From: Angustibacter sp049994355 | GTDB lineage: Bacteria > Actinomycetota > Actinomycetes > Actinomycetales > Angustibacteraceae | Reading direction: 5' to 3' | Assembly (NCBI RefSeq): GCF_049994355.1 | Contig: NZ_CP188257.1 | Span: 1,736,001-1,800,000, forward strand | Length of the DNA stretch: 64,000 bases | In this document: positions 16,798-26,892 of the stretch, piece by piece | Layout of the letters: the number at the start of each line of letters is the position of its first letter | How positions within the stretch are numbered: the stretch's first letter is position 1 | Made by a program: the position numbers and the translations under genes | Notes under the pieces: model-generated | The model's database searches: none | What the model was told of the DNA's origin: nothing | What the model saw: the letters and a program-made list of their open reading frames with translations, nothing else

Positions 16798-17355
16798 GTG
16801 ATCGACGAGACCCTCTTCGACGCGGAAGAGAAGATGAGCAAGGCCGTCGAGGTCGCCAAGGACGACTTCGCCGCCATTCGCACCGGGCGCGCGAACCCGG
16901 CGATGTTCACCAAGCTGACTGTCGACTACTACGGCAGCCCGACGCCGCTGATGCAGCTCGCGTCGTTCCAGACGCCCGAGGCCCGCACGATCCTGATCAC
17001 GCCGTACGACAAGAGCGCTATGCACGAGATCGAGAAGACGCTGCGCGACAGCGACCTCGGCGCCAACCCGGCCAACGACGGCAACGTGATCCGGATCGTG
17101 CTCCCTCAGCTGACCGAGGAGCGCCGCAAGGAGTACGTCAAGCTCGCCCGCCACAAGGCCGAGGACGCCAAGATCTCCATCCGCAACATCCGCCGCAAGG
17201 CCAAGGAGTCCATCGACCACGCGATCAAGGACGGCGAGGTCGGCGAGGACGAGGGCAACCGGGCCGAGAAGGAGCTCGAGGGCACCACCAAGAAGTACGT
17301 CGACACCGTCGACGACCTGCTCAAGCACAAGGAGTCCGAGCTCCTGGAGGTCTGA
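16798..17355 (+). CDS. frr: Ribosome recycling factor
   Basis: RRF of 185 residues splits post-termination ribosomes together with EF-G. The N-terminal helix carries VAKDDFAAIRTGRANP, and the long C-terminal helices carry RKEYVKLARHKAEDAKISIRNIRR. Length and sequence match the family from end to end. The start is GTG 16798, with AAGGAG six bases upstream. It lies in the conserved pyrH-frr-cdsA order. Confidence 0.98.
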   Translation: MIDETLFDAEEKMSKAVEVAKDDFAAIRTGRANPAMFTKLTVDYYGSPTPLMQLASFQTPEARTILITPYDKSAMHEIEKTLRDSDLGANPANDGNVIRIVLPQLTEERRKEYVKLARHKAEDAKISIRNIRRKAKESIDHAIKDGEVGEDEGNRAEKELEGTTKKYVDTVDDLLKHKESELLEV

Positions 17356-17389
17356 TCCAGCACCGCTGGACCGATTCCGCCACGCTCGA

Positions 17390-18280
17390 GTGCCCACCGT
17401 GACCGACAACCCCAGCCTCCCTCCGCAGCCCTCGGCTGCGCCGACGACGCGTGTCGCGGCCCGCGCCGCCCGCCAGCACGGCCGGGCCGGCCGCAACCTG
17501 CCCGCTGCCATCGGTGTCGGCGTCGGGCTGGGCGCGGTGGTGGTGGCCAGCCTGTTCATCCGCCGCGAGGTGTTCCTGGCCGTGGTCGCGGTCGCGGTCT
17601 GCCTCGCGCTGTGGGAGCTCACGAACGCCCTCGCCGAGCGGCGGGTCGCGGTGCCCCTGGTCCCGGTGGCCGTCGGCACGGTCGCGATGCTCGTGGCGTC
17701 ATACACGGCAGGCGGTCAGGCCCTCGCCGTCTGCTTCGTGCTGACCGCGGTCGCCGTGGTCATCTGGCGGACGTCGGAAGGCCCGGAGGGCGCGCTGCGG
17801 GACGTCGCCGGCGGCATCTTCGCCGCGGCCTACCTGCCGCTCCTGGCAGGGTTCGTGGTCCTGATGCTCGCCGAGGACGACGGCGCCTGGCGGGTGTTCA
17901 CCTTCATCGTGGTCACTATCGCGAGCGACATCGGCGGCTACGCGCTCGGTGTGGTCGCCGGCAAGCACCCGATGGCACCCTCGGTCAGCCCGAAGAAGTC
18001 CTGGGAGGGCTTCGCCGGGTCGGCCATCGCGTGCATCCTGGTCGGCACCCTGGCGCTGCCCCTGCTGCTTGACGGGCCTTGGTGGGGCGGCCCGCTGATC
18101 GGTGTGGCCGCCGTGCTGTGCGCGACGCTGGGTGACCTGTCGGAGTCGATGATCAAACGCGACCTCGGCATCAAGGACATGGGTTCGGTGCTGCCAGGGC
18201 ACGGCGGGGTGATGGACCGGCTGGACTCGCTGGTGATCGCGGCGCCGGTGCTCTGGCTGCTGCTGCACCTGCTCGCCTGA
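17390..18280 (+). CDS. cdsA: Phosphatidate cytidylyltransferase
   Basis: The 296-residue membrane enzyme makes CDP-diacylglycerol from CTP and phosphatidate. After a basic, disordered start of about 35 residues there are about eight helices. The family signature is near the C-terminus: SVSPKKSWEGFAGS, then LGDLSESMIKRDLGIKDMGSVLPGHGGVMDRLDSL. GTG 17390 is used; GTG 17399 is also in frame. It lies 34 bases after frr and 24 before rlmN. Confidence 0.96.
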   Translation: MPTVTDNPSLPPQPSAAPTTRVAARAARQHGRAGRNLPAAIGVGVGLGAVVVASLFIRREVFLAVVAVAVCLALWELTNALAERRVAVPLVPVAVGTVAMLVASYTAGGQALAVCFVLTAVAVVIWRTSEGPEGALRDVAGGIFAAAYLPLLAGFVVLMLAEDDGAWRVFTFIVVTIASDIGGYALGVVAGKHPMAPSVSPKKSWEGFAGSAIACILVGTLALPLLLDGPWWGGPLIGVAAVLCATLGDLSESMIKRDLGIKDMGSVLPGHGGVMDRLDSLVIAAPVLWLLLHLLA

Positions 18281-18304
18281 GCGACCTGAGAGACTGGGGG
18301 TGAC

Positions 18305-19423
18305 ATGGACGCCACCACCCCCCAGCCGGGCCAGCTCACCTTCACCGCGCCGCGGCGCGGCAAGCCGCCGCGCCACCTGGCCGACCTGACCCTCGCCGAT
18401 CGGGCCGACGCGGTGCGGGACGCCGGGCTGCCGGCGTTCCGGGCCAAGCAGCTGTCCAGGCACTACTTCGAGCGGTTGGTGGTCGACCCGGCCGAGATGA
18501 CCGACCTGCCCGCGGCCGGCCGCGCTGAGCTGGTGGCCGCACTCCTGCCGTCGCTGATGACGGTGATCGCCGAGCGGCAGGCCGACGGCGGCGACACCAT
18601 CAAGACCGCCTGGCGGCTGTTCGACGGCGCGATCGTCGAGAGCGTGCTCATGCACTACGCGAACCGGAGCACCATCTGCATCTCCAGCCAGGCCGGCTGC
18701 GGCATGAACTGCCCGTTCTGCGCGACCGGCCAGGCAGGGCTGACCCGCAACATGTCCACTGCCGAGATCGTCGAGCAGGTCGTGCGTGGCGCACGGCTCG
18801 TCGCGGCCCGGCACGGCGGGCACAAGCGCTCGATGAACGTGGTCTTCATGGGCATGGGCGAGGCCCTGGCCAACTACAAAGCCTCGATCGACGCGATCCG
18901 GCGGCTGACCGACCCCAGTCCGGAGGGGCTGGGGCTGAGCGCTCGAGGTATCACGATGTCGACGGTCGGTCTGGTCCCGGCGATGGACAAGCTCACCGCC
19001 GAGGGCATCCCGGTCACGCTCGCGCTGAGCCTGCACGCGCCGGACGACGAGCTGCGTGACGAGCTGGTGCCGATCAACACCCGGTGGAAGGTGGGCGAGG
19101 CACTTGACGCCGCGTACCGCTACTACGAGGCGACCGGACGCCGGGTCAGCATCGAGTACGCGCTGATCCGGGACATCAACGACCAGGCCTGGCGGGCGGA
19201 CCTGCTGGGCAAGCTGCTGAACCAGCGTGGTCGCGGCTGGATCCACGTCAACCCGATCCCGCTCAACCCCACGCCCGGCTCCAGGTGGACGGCCAGCGAC
19301 CCCAAGGTCGAGAAGGCCTTCGTGGCCGCGCTGGAGCAGCGCGGCATCCCGACGACGATCCGGGACACCCGCGGGCAGGACATCGACGGCGCCTGCGGCC
19401 AGCTGGCTGCGAACACCATCTGA
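18305..19423 (+). CDS. rlmN: Dual-specificity rRNA/tRNA adenine C2-methyltransferase RlmN
   Basis: This radical-SAM enzyme has 372 residues and methylates A2503 of 23S rRNA and A37 of some tRNAs. The [4Fe-4S] motif CxxxCxxC is at C132, C136 and C139 (GCGMNCPFCATGQ). The methyl-carrying cysteine lies in the C-terminal RGQDIDGACGQLA. MNVVFMGMGE and SLHAPDDELRDELVPIN support RlmN rather than a general radical-SAM protein. ATG 18305 follows a G-rich site (GGGGGTGAC). Confidence 0.96.
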   Translation: MDATTPQPGQLTFTAPRRGKPPRHLADLTLADRADAVRDAGLPAFRAKQLSRHYFERLVVDPAEMTDLPAAGRAELVAALLPSLMTVIAERQADGGDTIKTAWRLFDGAIVESVLMHYANRSTICISSQAGCGMNCPFCATGQAGLTRNMSTAEIVEQVVRGARLVAARHGGHKRSMNVVFMGMGEALANYKASIDAIRRLTDPSPEGLGLSARGITMSTVGLVPAMDKLTAEGIPVTLALSLHAPDDELRDELVPINTRWKVGEALDAAYRYYEATGRRVSIEYALIRDINDQAWRADLLGKLLNQRGRGWIHVNPIPLNPTPGSRWTASDPKVEKAFVAALEQRGIPTTIRDTRGQDIDGACGQLAANTI

Positions 19424-19535
19424 GCGGCGACGCGCCAGCCTGTGCGGCAACGCGCAGCCCCGCGGTTACGCTTGACAGGCGCGGTCCCCCTGGCCGCCGT
19501 TCGATCAACTGCGGCCAGATCACGAGGAGCTGAGC

Positions 19536-20072
19536 ATGAGCGCGCCGATGCGCTTTCGTCGGGTCGGTCGGCTGTCCCGTGGGTACGACATCGGCCAGGT
19601 CGACTCGTTCATCGCCCGGGCTCTGGGCGGCAACGTCGGCTCCGACCTGATCCGCAGCGTGGGCTTCGACCTGAAGCTCGCTGGCTACCAGGTGGAGCAG
19701 GTGGATGCCGCACTGGACCGCCTCGAGGACGAGATTGCGGCCACCGAGCGTACCGGCGAGCGCCGCGAGCTGGGTGAGCGAGCGTTCGTCAAGGACGTGA
19801 CCTCCCAGGCGCAGGTGCTGCGGGCCAGGCTGGTCCGCGCGCACGGCGACCGGTTCGCCCGCGGCTCGGCCTGGGAGCGCTCCTACGACGTCGAGCAGGT
19901 CGACATGATCTGCGACGAGATCGCCGAGTACTTCGACGGTTCCACCGCGCTGTCCTCGGATGACCTGCGGGCCGCGGTGTTCCACAGCCGTCGAGGCTCG
20001 CGCGGCTACAGCGAGCGGGCCGTGGATCGCTTCATGGACCGCGTCATCGCGGTGATCGGCAAGGTCAGCTGA
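19536..20072 (+). CDS. DivIVA-like domain protein
   Basis: The 178-residue protein opens with RVGRLSRGYDIGQVDSFIARAL, close to the DivIVA N-terminal (DivI1A) motif, and has a second similar block near residue 115 (ERSYDVEQVDMICDEIAEYF). The region between is charged and helical. DivIVA proteins mark curved membrane and organise polar growth in actinobacteria. This one is too short to be the main Wag31 and probably plays a minor or adaptor role. A TTGACA at 19472-19477 could be a -35 element, but no good -10 follows. Confidence 0.75.
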   Translation: MSAPMRFRRVGRLSRGYDIGQVDSFIARALGGNVGSDLIRSVGFDLKLAGYQVEQVDAALDRLEDEIAATERTGERRELGERAFVKDVTSQAQVLRARLVRAHGDRFARGSAWERSYDVEQVDMICDEIAEYFDGSTALSSDDLRAAVFHSRRGSRGYSERAVDRFMDRVIAVIGKVS

Positions 20073-20475
20073 GCGCGGACGGCGTCCCGACCAGGCCCAG
20101 AACGCGGTCGACCGCGATCTGCAGGACCACGCGGGCGGGGTTCGGTCGCGGTGTGCGGTACCGCCCGGCATAGCGGCGCTCGGCCTCCTGGACCTGCTCC
20201 GGATGCACCAGCACCGCGGCGTCACCCTCCAGGCTGACCCAGCGCCGTCCGTCCACCTGGCAGATCACCGCGCGCCCGCCGCGCAGCGCGTTGCGCGCCT
20301 TCTGGCTGTCGCCGCTGGTGATCACCCGGACCAGCCCGCCCGCGTCGTCCCAGGTGAACCCGACGGGGACCACGTGCGGGGTGCCGTCCGAGCGCAGGGT
20401 GGTCAGGGTGGCCAGGTGCCGTTCGCACAGGAAGTCCAGCACGGCCGGCGGCAGGTCAGCAGGATCGAATTGCAC
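20065..20475 (-). CDS. PPOX-class F420-dependent oxidoreductase-like protein
   Basis: About 136 residues of split-barrel flavin/F420-binding fold: FLCERHLATLTTLRSDGTPHVVPVGFTWD, then SQKARNAL and AVICQVDGRRWVSLEGDAAV. Those motifs are typical of PPOX-class F420 enzymes in actinobacteria. GTG 20475 is the likely start because the longer open frame upstream is non-conserved and overlaps the next gene. It converges with the DivIVA-like gene, overlapping by eight bases. The substrate is unknown. Confidence 0.82.
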   Translation of the reverse strand: MQFDPADLPPAVLDFLCERHLATLTTLRSDGTPHVVPVGFTWDDAGGLVRVITSGDSQKARNALRGGRAVICQVDGRRWVSLEGDAAVLVHPEQVQEAERRYAGRYRTPRPNPARVVLQIAVDRVLGLVGTPSALS

Positions 20476-20503
20476 GGGCACAGGATCGCACCTGCGGGCC
20501 GGG

Positions 20504-21703
20504 TCAGCGGACGAAGTCCGCGAGTGCCTGCAGCGCCCGGTCGACGTCCTCGTCGTTGGAGTAGGGCGCGAGGCCAAGGCGCAGGCCACCGGTGTCGCCC
20601 AGCCCGAGCCAGCGTGAGGCCTCGATGGCGTAGAACGACCCGGCCGGCGCGTTGACGCCGCGCTCGGCGAGGAAGACGTAGGCGTCCGAGGCGTCCTGCC
20701 CGTCGAAGGTCAGCAGCAGGGTCGGGGTGCGCCGGCTGGCCCGCGACCAGCACGTGATCGACGGCAGGTCGGCCAGGCCGCGCTCCAGGCGCTCGCGAAG
20801 CCGGTCCTCGTGCTCCTCGACCGCTGCCATGGCGGCCAGTACGCGCGAGCGGCGCTCCGCTCCGGGCGGCGCGAGGCCGGCGATGAAGTCCACCGCGGCG
20901 GTGGTCCCGGCCAGCAGCTCGTAGGGCAGCGTGCCCAGCTCGAAGCGCTCCGGAACGGCGTCGGACGACGGCATCAGCTTGGCGGGGTGCAGCGACTCGA
21001 GCAGCGCCGGGTCGCTGGTCAGCACACCGCAGTGCGGCCCGAGGAACTTGTACGGCGAGCAGGCGAAGAAGTCCGCGCCGAGCTCGCCGACGTGCACCGT
21101 GGCGTGCGCGGTCAGGTGCACGCCGTCCACGAAGACCAGAGCCCCTGCCGCGTGCGCTCGGCGGGCGATCTCGGCGACCGGCGGGCGAGTGCCGATCAGG
21201 TTGGACGCGCCGGTGACGGCCACCAGCCGGGTCCGGTCGCTCAAGGCGGCAGCGACGGCGTCGGCGGTCAGCTCGCCGGTGCCGGGGTCGAAGTGCGCCC
21301 AGCAGACCGTGGCGCCGGCGGCCTGCGCCGCCTGCACCCACGGCCGGACGTTCGCGTCGTGGTCCAGCCGGCTGACGACCACCTCGTCGCCCGGACCCCA
21401 CGAAGCGGACAGCGTGCGGGCCAGGTCGTACGTCAGCGCAGTCATGCTCCGGCCGAAGACGACCCCGCGCGGGTCGGCGGCGAGCAGGTCGCCGATTGCC
21501 TGCCGTGCGCCCAGAACCACGGCGTCCGCGGCGCGCTCGGCCGCGGTGACGTTCCCCCGGTTCGCGATCGGCGAGCTCAAGGTCGCCGACACCGCATCGG
21601 CGACCGACTGCGGAGTCTGCGATCCGCCGGGGCCGTCGAAGTGCGCGTTACCGCTGGCCAGGGAGGGGAACTGCGCGCGCAGCGCGCTCACGTCGTACGC
21701 CAT
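20504..21703 (-). CDS. Class V aminotransferase, cysteine-desulfurase-like
   Basis: The 399-residue PLP enzyme begins RAQFPSLASGNAHFDGPGGSQTP, the typical opening of the cysteine-desulfurase-like group, and has the PLP lysine in ACSPYKFLGPHCG. An active-site Cys loop of true desulfurases is not evident, so sulfur transfer is uncertain. ATG 21703 matches the conserved start. It is divergent from prpE with 122 bases between starts and has no nearby Fe-S assembly genes. Confidence 0.85.
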   Translation of the reverse strand: MAYDVSALRAQFPSLASGNAHFDGPGGSQTPQSVADAVSATLSSPIANRGNVTAAERAADAVVLGARQAIGDLLAADPRGVVFGRSMTALTYDLARTLSASWGPGDEVVVSRLDHDANVRPWVQAAQAAGATVCWAHFDPGTGELTADAVAAALSDRTRLVAVTGASNLIGTRPPVAEIARRAHAAGALVFVDGVHLTAHATVHVGELGADFFACSPYKFLGPHCGVLTSDPALLESLHPAKLMPSSDAVPERFELGTLPYELLAGTTAAVDFIAGLAPPGAERRSRVLAAMAAVEEHEDRLRERLERGLADLPSITCWSRASRRTPTLLLTFDGQDASDAYVFLAERGVNAPAGSFYAIEASRWLGLGDTGGLRLGLAPYSNDEDVDRALQALADFVR

Positions 21704-21825
21704 GGTCCGATCCTGGTGCACGGGCGTCGCGGGCGGGTGGCCGCCCCGGCGCCCTCGTGCTTGAGGCCGGCCCCCTGGACGGCCCCGCCCTGGCGCATCG
21801 CCGGCGCGGCGGGCAGGATGCGGCA

Positions 21826-23726
<1,901 letters not shown>

Positions 23727-23730
<4 letters not shown>

Positions 23731-24251
23731 GGCGCGATGCCGCGCTTGGCCAACAGTTCGGAGCGCTTCCAGGCGTAGCCGACCATCCAGTGCGGTTGGA
23801 GCCGGTAGAACCGGATGTCATCGCCCCAGGTCAGCGGGGAGCTTCCGTAGTGCGCCGTCCAGTGCGCCAGCGTCTCGTCCCAGTCCGGATCGCGCTCGTG
23901 CATGGTCACGGCCTGGCCGTGGCTGAACGCGGCCAGCTCCTCGTTGTCGATGTGGGCCACGCTGACGGCCGGCCGGCTCTGCAGGTGCTTCGCCTTCGCG
24001 GCCGTGCCGCTCGTGCTGAACGTCCACGTCGCGTGCAGGAAATGGCCGTCCAACGCGCTGATCCGGGGCTCGCCCCGAGCGGTGACGGTGGCGACGCTGA
24101 GAACCTTCATGCCGGTGAGCAGCGCAGCCAGGTCGCGGGCCGTCAGCGTCCGTTCGTCGTTGATGATGCCGCGCAAGTGCTCGGTGGACGTCGCGTGCGA
24201 AGAGTCCAAGAGGTCCTGAAGCGCAGCCAGCTCGTCTTCGGTCTCAAGCAT
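23727..24251 (-). CDS. Pyridoxamine-phosphate-oxidase-fold protein
   Basis: The protein of about 174 residues has a helical N-terminus (LETEDELAALQDLLDSS) and a split-barrel domain (VLSVATVTARGEPRISALDGHFL, TWTFSTSGTAAKAKHLQSRPAVSVAHI). It probably binds FMN, F420 or haem. ATG 24251 is preferred; GTG 24275 would add eight residues. It lies downstream of the toxin-antitoxin pair on the same strand but 48 bases away. Confidence 0.75.
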
Positions 24252-24299
24252 GCCTACCAAGCTAGGACCGACCACCGACAGTTGCTGGATCGCGCCTGC

Positions 24300-24671
24300 T
24301 CAGTGGCGTGGCACCGAGACCACGCGCAACCGCTCGGCGATCGTCGGGAGGTCGTCAAGCCCTGAGGCCAGGTCGATCATCAGATCGAACAGCGCGTCGT
24401 CCTCGGCCCAGATCTCGTGCGCGTTGATCCAGAGAAACGCGTGTGCGCACAGCAGGGCGATCCGCTTGTTCCCGTCCACCAGCGGTTGGTTCTGGGCCAA
24501 TGAGTGAAGCAGGGCGGCTGCCTTCTCAGCCAGGGTCGGGTACGCGTCCTGGCCGAAGGCGGATGACCGGCAGCGCTGAACAGCCGAGTCCAGAAGTCCG
24601 ACGTCCTTCACGGTCAGCCCGAGGCGCGCCACGCGGGAGAGCACGTCATCCAGGGTGAGGTAGTCCGTCAC
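24300..24671 (-). CDS. Doc-family (Fic-fold) toxin with altered catalytic motif
   Basis: This 123-residue protein is the size of Doc toxins and has their helical fold: TVKDVGLLDSAVQRCRSSAFGQDAYPTLAEKAAALLHSLAQNQPLVDGNKRIALLCAHAFL (split by motif positions 20-80). The usual motif is HxLVDGNKR or HxFxDANKR. Here the His is Gln (Q62, codon CAA, bases 24486-24488), while D66, G67, N68, K69 and R70 remain. Doc phosphorylates EF-Tu, and the His is needed for transfer, so this copy may be inactive or changed. It overlaps the antitoxin gene by four bases. Confidence 0.85.
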   Translation of the reverse strand: MTDYLTLDDVLSRVARLGLTVKDVGLLDSAVQRCRSSAFGQDAYPTLAEKAAALLHSLAQNQPLVDGNKRIALLCAHAFLWINAHEIWAEDDALFDLMIDLASGLDDLPTIAERLRVVSVPRH

Positions 24672-24874
24672 GCCCGGCGCAGCCGGTCAAGCAGCTGCGC
24701 GTAGCGCGACTCGCCCTCGTCGAAGGCAGCCTGGACGCGGCTGACGTGCTCGTGACGAGCGGCCGTCTCGAGAATGGCCATCCGGACGACGGCACTTCGC
24801 GACTGGTGAGTTGCCTCAGCCAGCTCGTCCAGCGCGCGCTGCGTCTCGTCGTCCAACCGAAGCGTCATGGCCAT
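24668..24874 (-). CDS. Ribbon-helix-helix antitoxin
   Basis: The 68-residue protein starts with the RHH pattern MTLRLDDETQRALDELAEATHQSRSAVVRMAI, a DNA-binding dimerisation fold. A charged C-terminal tail of about 25 residues should contact the toxin. Being first in the operon and overlapping doc (ATGA type) is the usual order. No Shine-Dalgarno is visible. An extended -10 (TGATACCAT on the minus strand, 24881-24889) sits so close that transcription may start at the ATG, giving a leaderless mRNA. Confidence 0.87.
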   Translation of the reverse strand: MAMTLRLDDETQRALDELAEATHQSRSAVVRMAILETAARHEHVSRVQAAFDEGESRYAQLLDRLRRA

Positions 24875-24881
24875 GGCGGGA

Positions 24882-24901
24882 TGGTATCACTCTGGTATCA
24901 C
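24882..24901 (-). promoter_or_regulatory. Direct-repeat operator of the toxin-antitoxin pair
   Basis: TGGTATCAC occurs at 24882-24890 and 24893-24901, an 11-bp period or about one helical turn, just upstream of the antitoxin start. RHH antitoxins bind short tandem sites cooperatively, which fits autoregulation. The near copy overlaps the putative -10. Confidence 0.65.
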
Positions 24902-24946
24902 AGTCGAGGCTCCGTGGCCGGCAATTAGGACGGGCACGGTCGATAT

Positions 24947-24957
24947 TGGTCCAACCT
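24947..24957 (+). promoter_or_regulatory. FadR/GntR-type operator candidate
   Basis: TGGTCCAACCT matches the FadR-subfamily pattern TNGTNNNACNA except for the last base, and lies 36 bases before the regulator's ATG. Autoregulation is inferred. Confidence 0.45.
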
Positions 24958-24993
24958 CTTGATGACCTGACCTCTGGGTGGCAACATCGCAGG

Positions 24994-25725
24994 ATGGCGT
25001 CCACCCAGTTCACCCCCGTGGCCCGGCAGTCGGTCAGCGACACCGTGCTGGTCCAGCTGCGCGAGGCGATCCTCGGTGGTGGGTACCAGCCGGGTGACCA
25101 GCTGCCGCCCGAGCGCGAGCTCGCGCAGGCCTTCGCGGTGAACCGGCACGCCGTCCGAGAGGCCGTCAAACGACTGCAGGAGGCAGGTTTCGTGCAGGTC
25201 GTGCACGGCGGCGGCACCCGAGTGCTCGACGTTCGACGCACCGCCGGTCTGGACCTTCTCGGGCACCTGGCCCGCATGCCGGACGGCGCGCTCGAGCGGC
25301 TCGTCCGGGACGGGCTGGAGATGCGTCGCTGCATCGGTGTGGACGCCGCCCGGCGCGGAGCGGAACGCGCGGACGTCGCGACGCGGCAGGCCATCCTGGT
25401 CGCTGCCGAGCGTTACGGCGACCCGTCCGACGTGCACGCGGACCGGGACTTCTGGGCGCTGGTCGTGGACGCCAGCGACAACCTGGCGTTCCGGCTCGCA
25501 CTCAACAGCCTGGTCGAGTCGATCGACGCCCAGTCCGAGCTGATGGACGTGCTGCTCGCGGACGACCGCGGCGACGTCCTGCCGCATCTCGACCTCGCCC
25601 AGGCCATCGCCGACCAGGACGGCGAGCGCGCGGCCGCGTGCGCCGACGCCCTGCTCAGCCAGGCCCTGACCATCCACCAGGCGCGGGCCGGGGGCCGGCG
25701 CCGTCGTCCGGGAAGGAGCGCCTGA
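24994..25725 (+). CDS. FadR/GntR-family transcriptional regulator
   Basis: The 243-residue regulator has a winged HTH at residues 10-75 (LREAILGGGYQPGDQLPPERELAQAFAVNRHAVREAVKRLQEAGFVQVVHGGGTRV, by motif) and a helical FCD/FadR effector domain after it. ATG 24994 begins next to the conserved helix; AGG precedes it. Its stop overlaps the start of the hydroxylase gene (TGATG), so the two are almost certainly co-expressed. The ligand may be an acyl-CoA or related lipid. Confidence 0.88.
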   Translation: MASTQFTPVARQSVSDTVLVQLREAILGGGYQPGDQLPPERELAQAFAVNRHAVREAVKRLQEAGFVQVVHGGGTRVLDVRRTAGLDLLGHLARMPDGALERLVRDGLEMRRCIGVDAARRGAERADVATRQAILVAAERYGDPSDVHADRDFWALVVDASDNLAFRLALNSLVESIDAQSELMDVLLADDRGDVLPHLDLAQAIADQDGERAAACADALLSQALTIHQARAGGRRRRPGRSA

Positions 25726-26555
25726 TGTTCGACATCATCGCCATGGCGATCCCGTTCTTCATCCTGTTCATCGTGATCGAGCTCGCGTCCCTGTGGTTCG
25801 CACCGGACGACGACGAGATCGGCTACGAGGTGCGCGACACCGCGACGAGCCTGTCGATGGGCATCGGGAACGTCGTGATCGGCATCGGCTACAAGACGGT
25901 CGCGCTCCTGCTGTACGCCGCGGTCTACGAGCTCACGCCGCTGCGGGTCGACATGTCGAACTGGTGGGCCTGGGTCGCCCTCTTCTTCGCCGACGACATC
26001 GCCTACTACTGGTTCCACCGTGCGCACCACGAGGTCCGGCTGCTGTGGGCCAGCCACGTCGTGCACCATTCCAGCCAGTACTACAACTTCTCGACGGCGC
26101 TGCGGCAGACCTGGACGCCGTTCAGCGGGCTGCCGTTCTGGCTGCCACTGGCCCTGCTCGGCGTGCCCCCATGGGCGATCTTCCTTCAGCAGTCGGTCAG
26201 CCTGCTGTACCAGTTCTTCCTGCACACCGAGCGGGTCGACAAGCTGCCGCGCCCGGTTGAGCTGGTGATGAACACGCCGTCCCACCACCGCGTGCACCAC
26301 GGCATGAACGGCGTCTACCTGGACCGCAACTACGGCGGCATCCTGATCGTGTGGGACCGGCTGTTCCGCACGTTCGAGCCCGAAGGGGAGCGGGTGATCT
26401 ACGGGCTGACGCACCAGCTGCGCACGTTCAACCCGTTGGTCGTGGCGACCCACGAGTACGTCGCCATCTGGCGCGACCTCAAGGCCGACGTCCGCTGGCG
26501 AGACCGGTTCGGCCACCTGCTGCGCAACCCCGGCTGGAGCCCGACCACCGACTGA
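25725..26555 (+). CDS. Sterol desaturase/fatty acid hydroxylase-family protein
   Basis: The 276-residue membrane di-iron enzyme has four or five helices and the histidine boxes HRAHH, HVVHHSS, HTERVD and HHRVHHGMN. The family hydroxylates or desaturates lipids, sterols or carotenoids. AAGGAG sits shortly before ATG 25725. Coupling to a FadR-type regulator supports a lipid substrate. No sterol pathway genes are nearby. Confidence 0.87.
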   Translation: MFDIIAMAIPFFILFIVIELASLWFAPDDDEIGYEVRDTATSLSMGIGNVVIGIGYKTVALLLYAAVYELTPLRVDMSNWWAWVALFFADDIAYYWFHRAHHEVRLLWASHVVHHSSQYYNFSTALRQTWTPFSGLPFWLPLALLGVPPWAIFLQQSVSLLYQFFLHTERVDKLPRPVELVMNTPSHHRVHHGMNGVYLDRNYGGILIVWDRLFRTFEPEGERVIYGLTHQLRTFNPLVVATHEYVAIWRDLKADVRWRDRFGHLLRNPGWSPTTD

Positions 26556-26628
26556 GCGGGCCAGCGGGACCCGGCGGTGGGCAGCGGCTCGGGCCGTGGC
26601 GGTGCCCGAACGCGCTCACGACGCCAGG

Positions 26629-26880
26629 TCAGCCGGGCGCGACCGCATCGTCTGGTGACGACGGCTCGTCTGGTGACGACGGCTCGTCTGGTGACGAGGG
26701 CTGGTCCGGGGAAGCCGGTTTGGGCGGCGCGGGAATCCGGGCCACACCGCCGTCCAGGTCGATGCCGAACGGCTTGCCCTCCGACTTCGGGATCTGCGCC
26801 TCGATGCGCTTGCGGTCCCGTTCCTCGCGCAGGTGCTTGTGGCCGGGGTTGAAGATCTCGATGAACCCGTCCAGCTCCAT
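26629..26880 (-). CDS. Small DUF6191-like protein with SPDEPS repeats
   Basis: The 83-residue protein begins MELDGFIEIFNPGHKHLREERDRKRIEAQ, resembling the small actinobacterial DUF6191 group (FNPGxKH..EE), whose function is unknown. The C-terminal third is a P/S/D/E repeat, SSPDEP about three times. No membrane segment or signal is seen. It lies 12 bases before the end of the oxidoreductase gene region and is read in the same direction. Confidence 0.6.
   Translation of the reverse strand: MELDGFIEIFNPGHKHLREERDRKRIEAQIPKSEGKPFGIDLDGGVARIPAPPKPASPDQPSSPDEPSSPDEPSSPDDAVAPG
26648..26698 (-). repeat. 18-bp tandem repeat in the small-protein gene
   Basis: TCGTCTGGTGACGACGGC (plus strand) is repeated at 26648, 26666 and 26684, the last copy shortened. 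It encodes the S-S-P-D-E-P units, with D and E varying at one position. Confidence 0.9.
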
Positions 26881-26892
26881 CCCCCTATGACA

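Noticed and set aside
19472..19535. Sigma70-type promoter from TTGACA at 19472
   Set aside because: No TANNNT lies at 16-19 bases downstream, so only the -35 half is supported.
20504..21703. True cysteine desulfurase (IscS/SufS)
   Set aside because: The active-site Cys loop is not evident and no Fe-S genes are adjacent, so only the class V aminotransferase fold is claimed.
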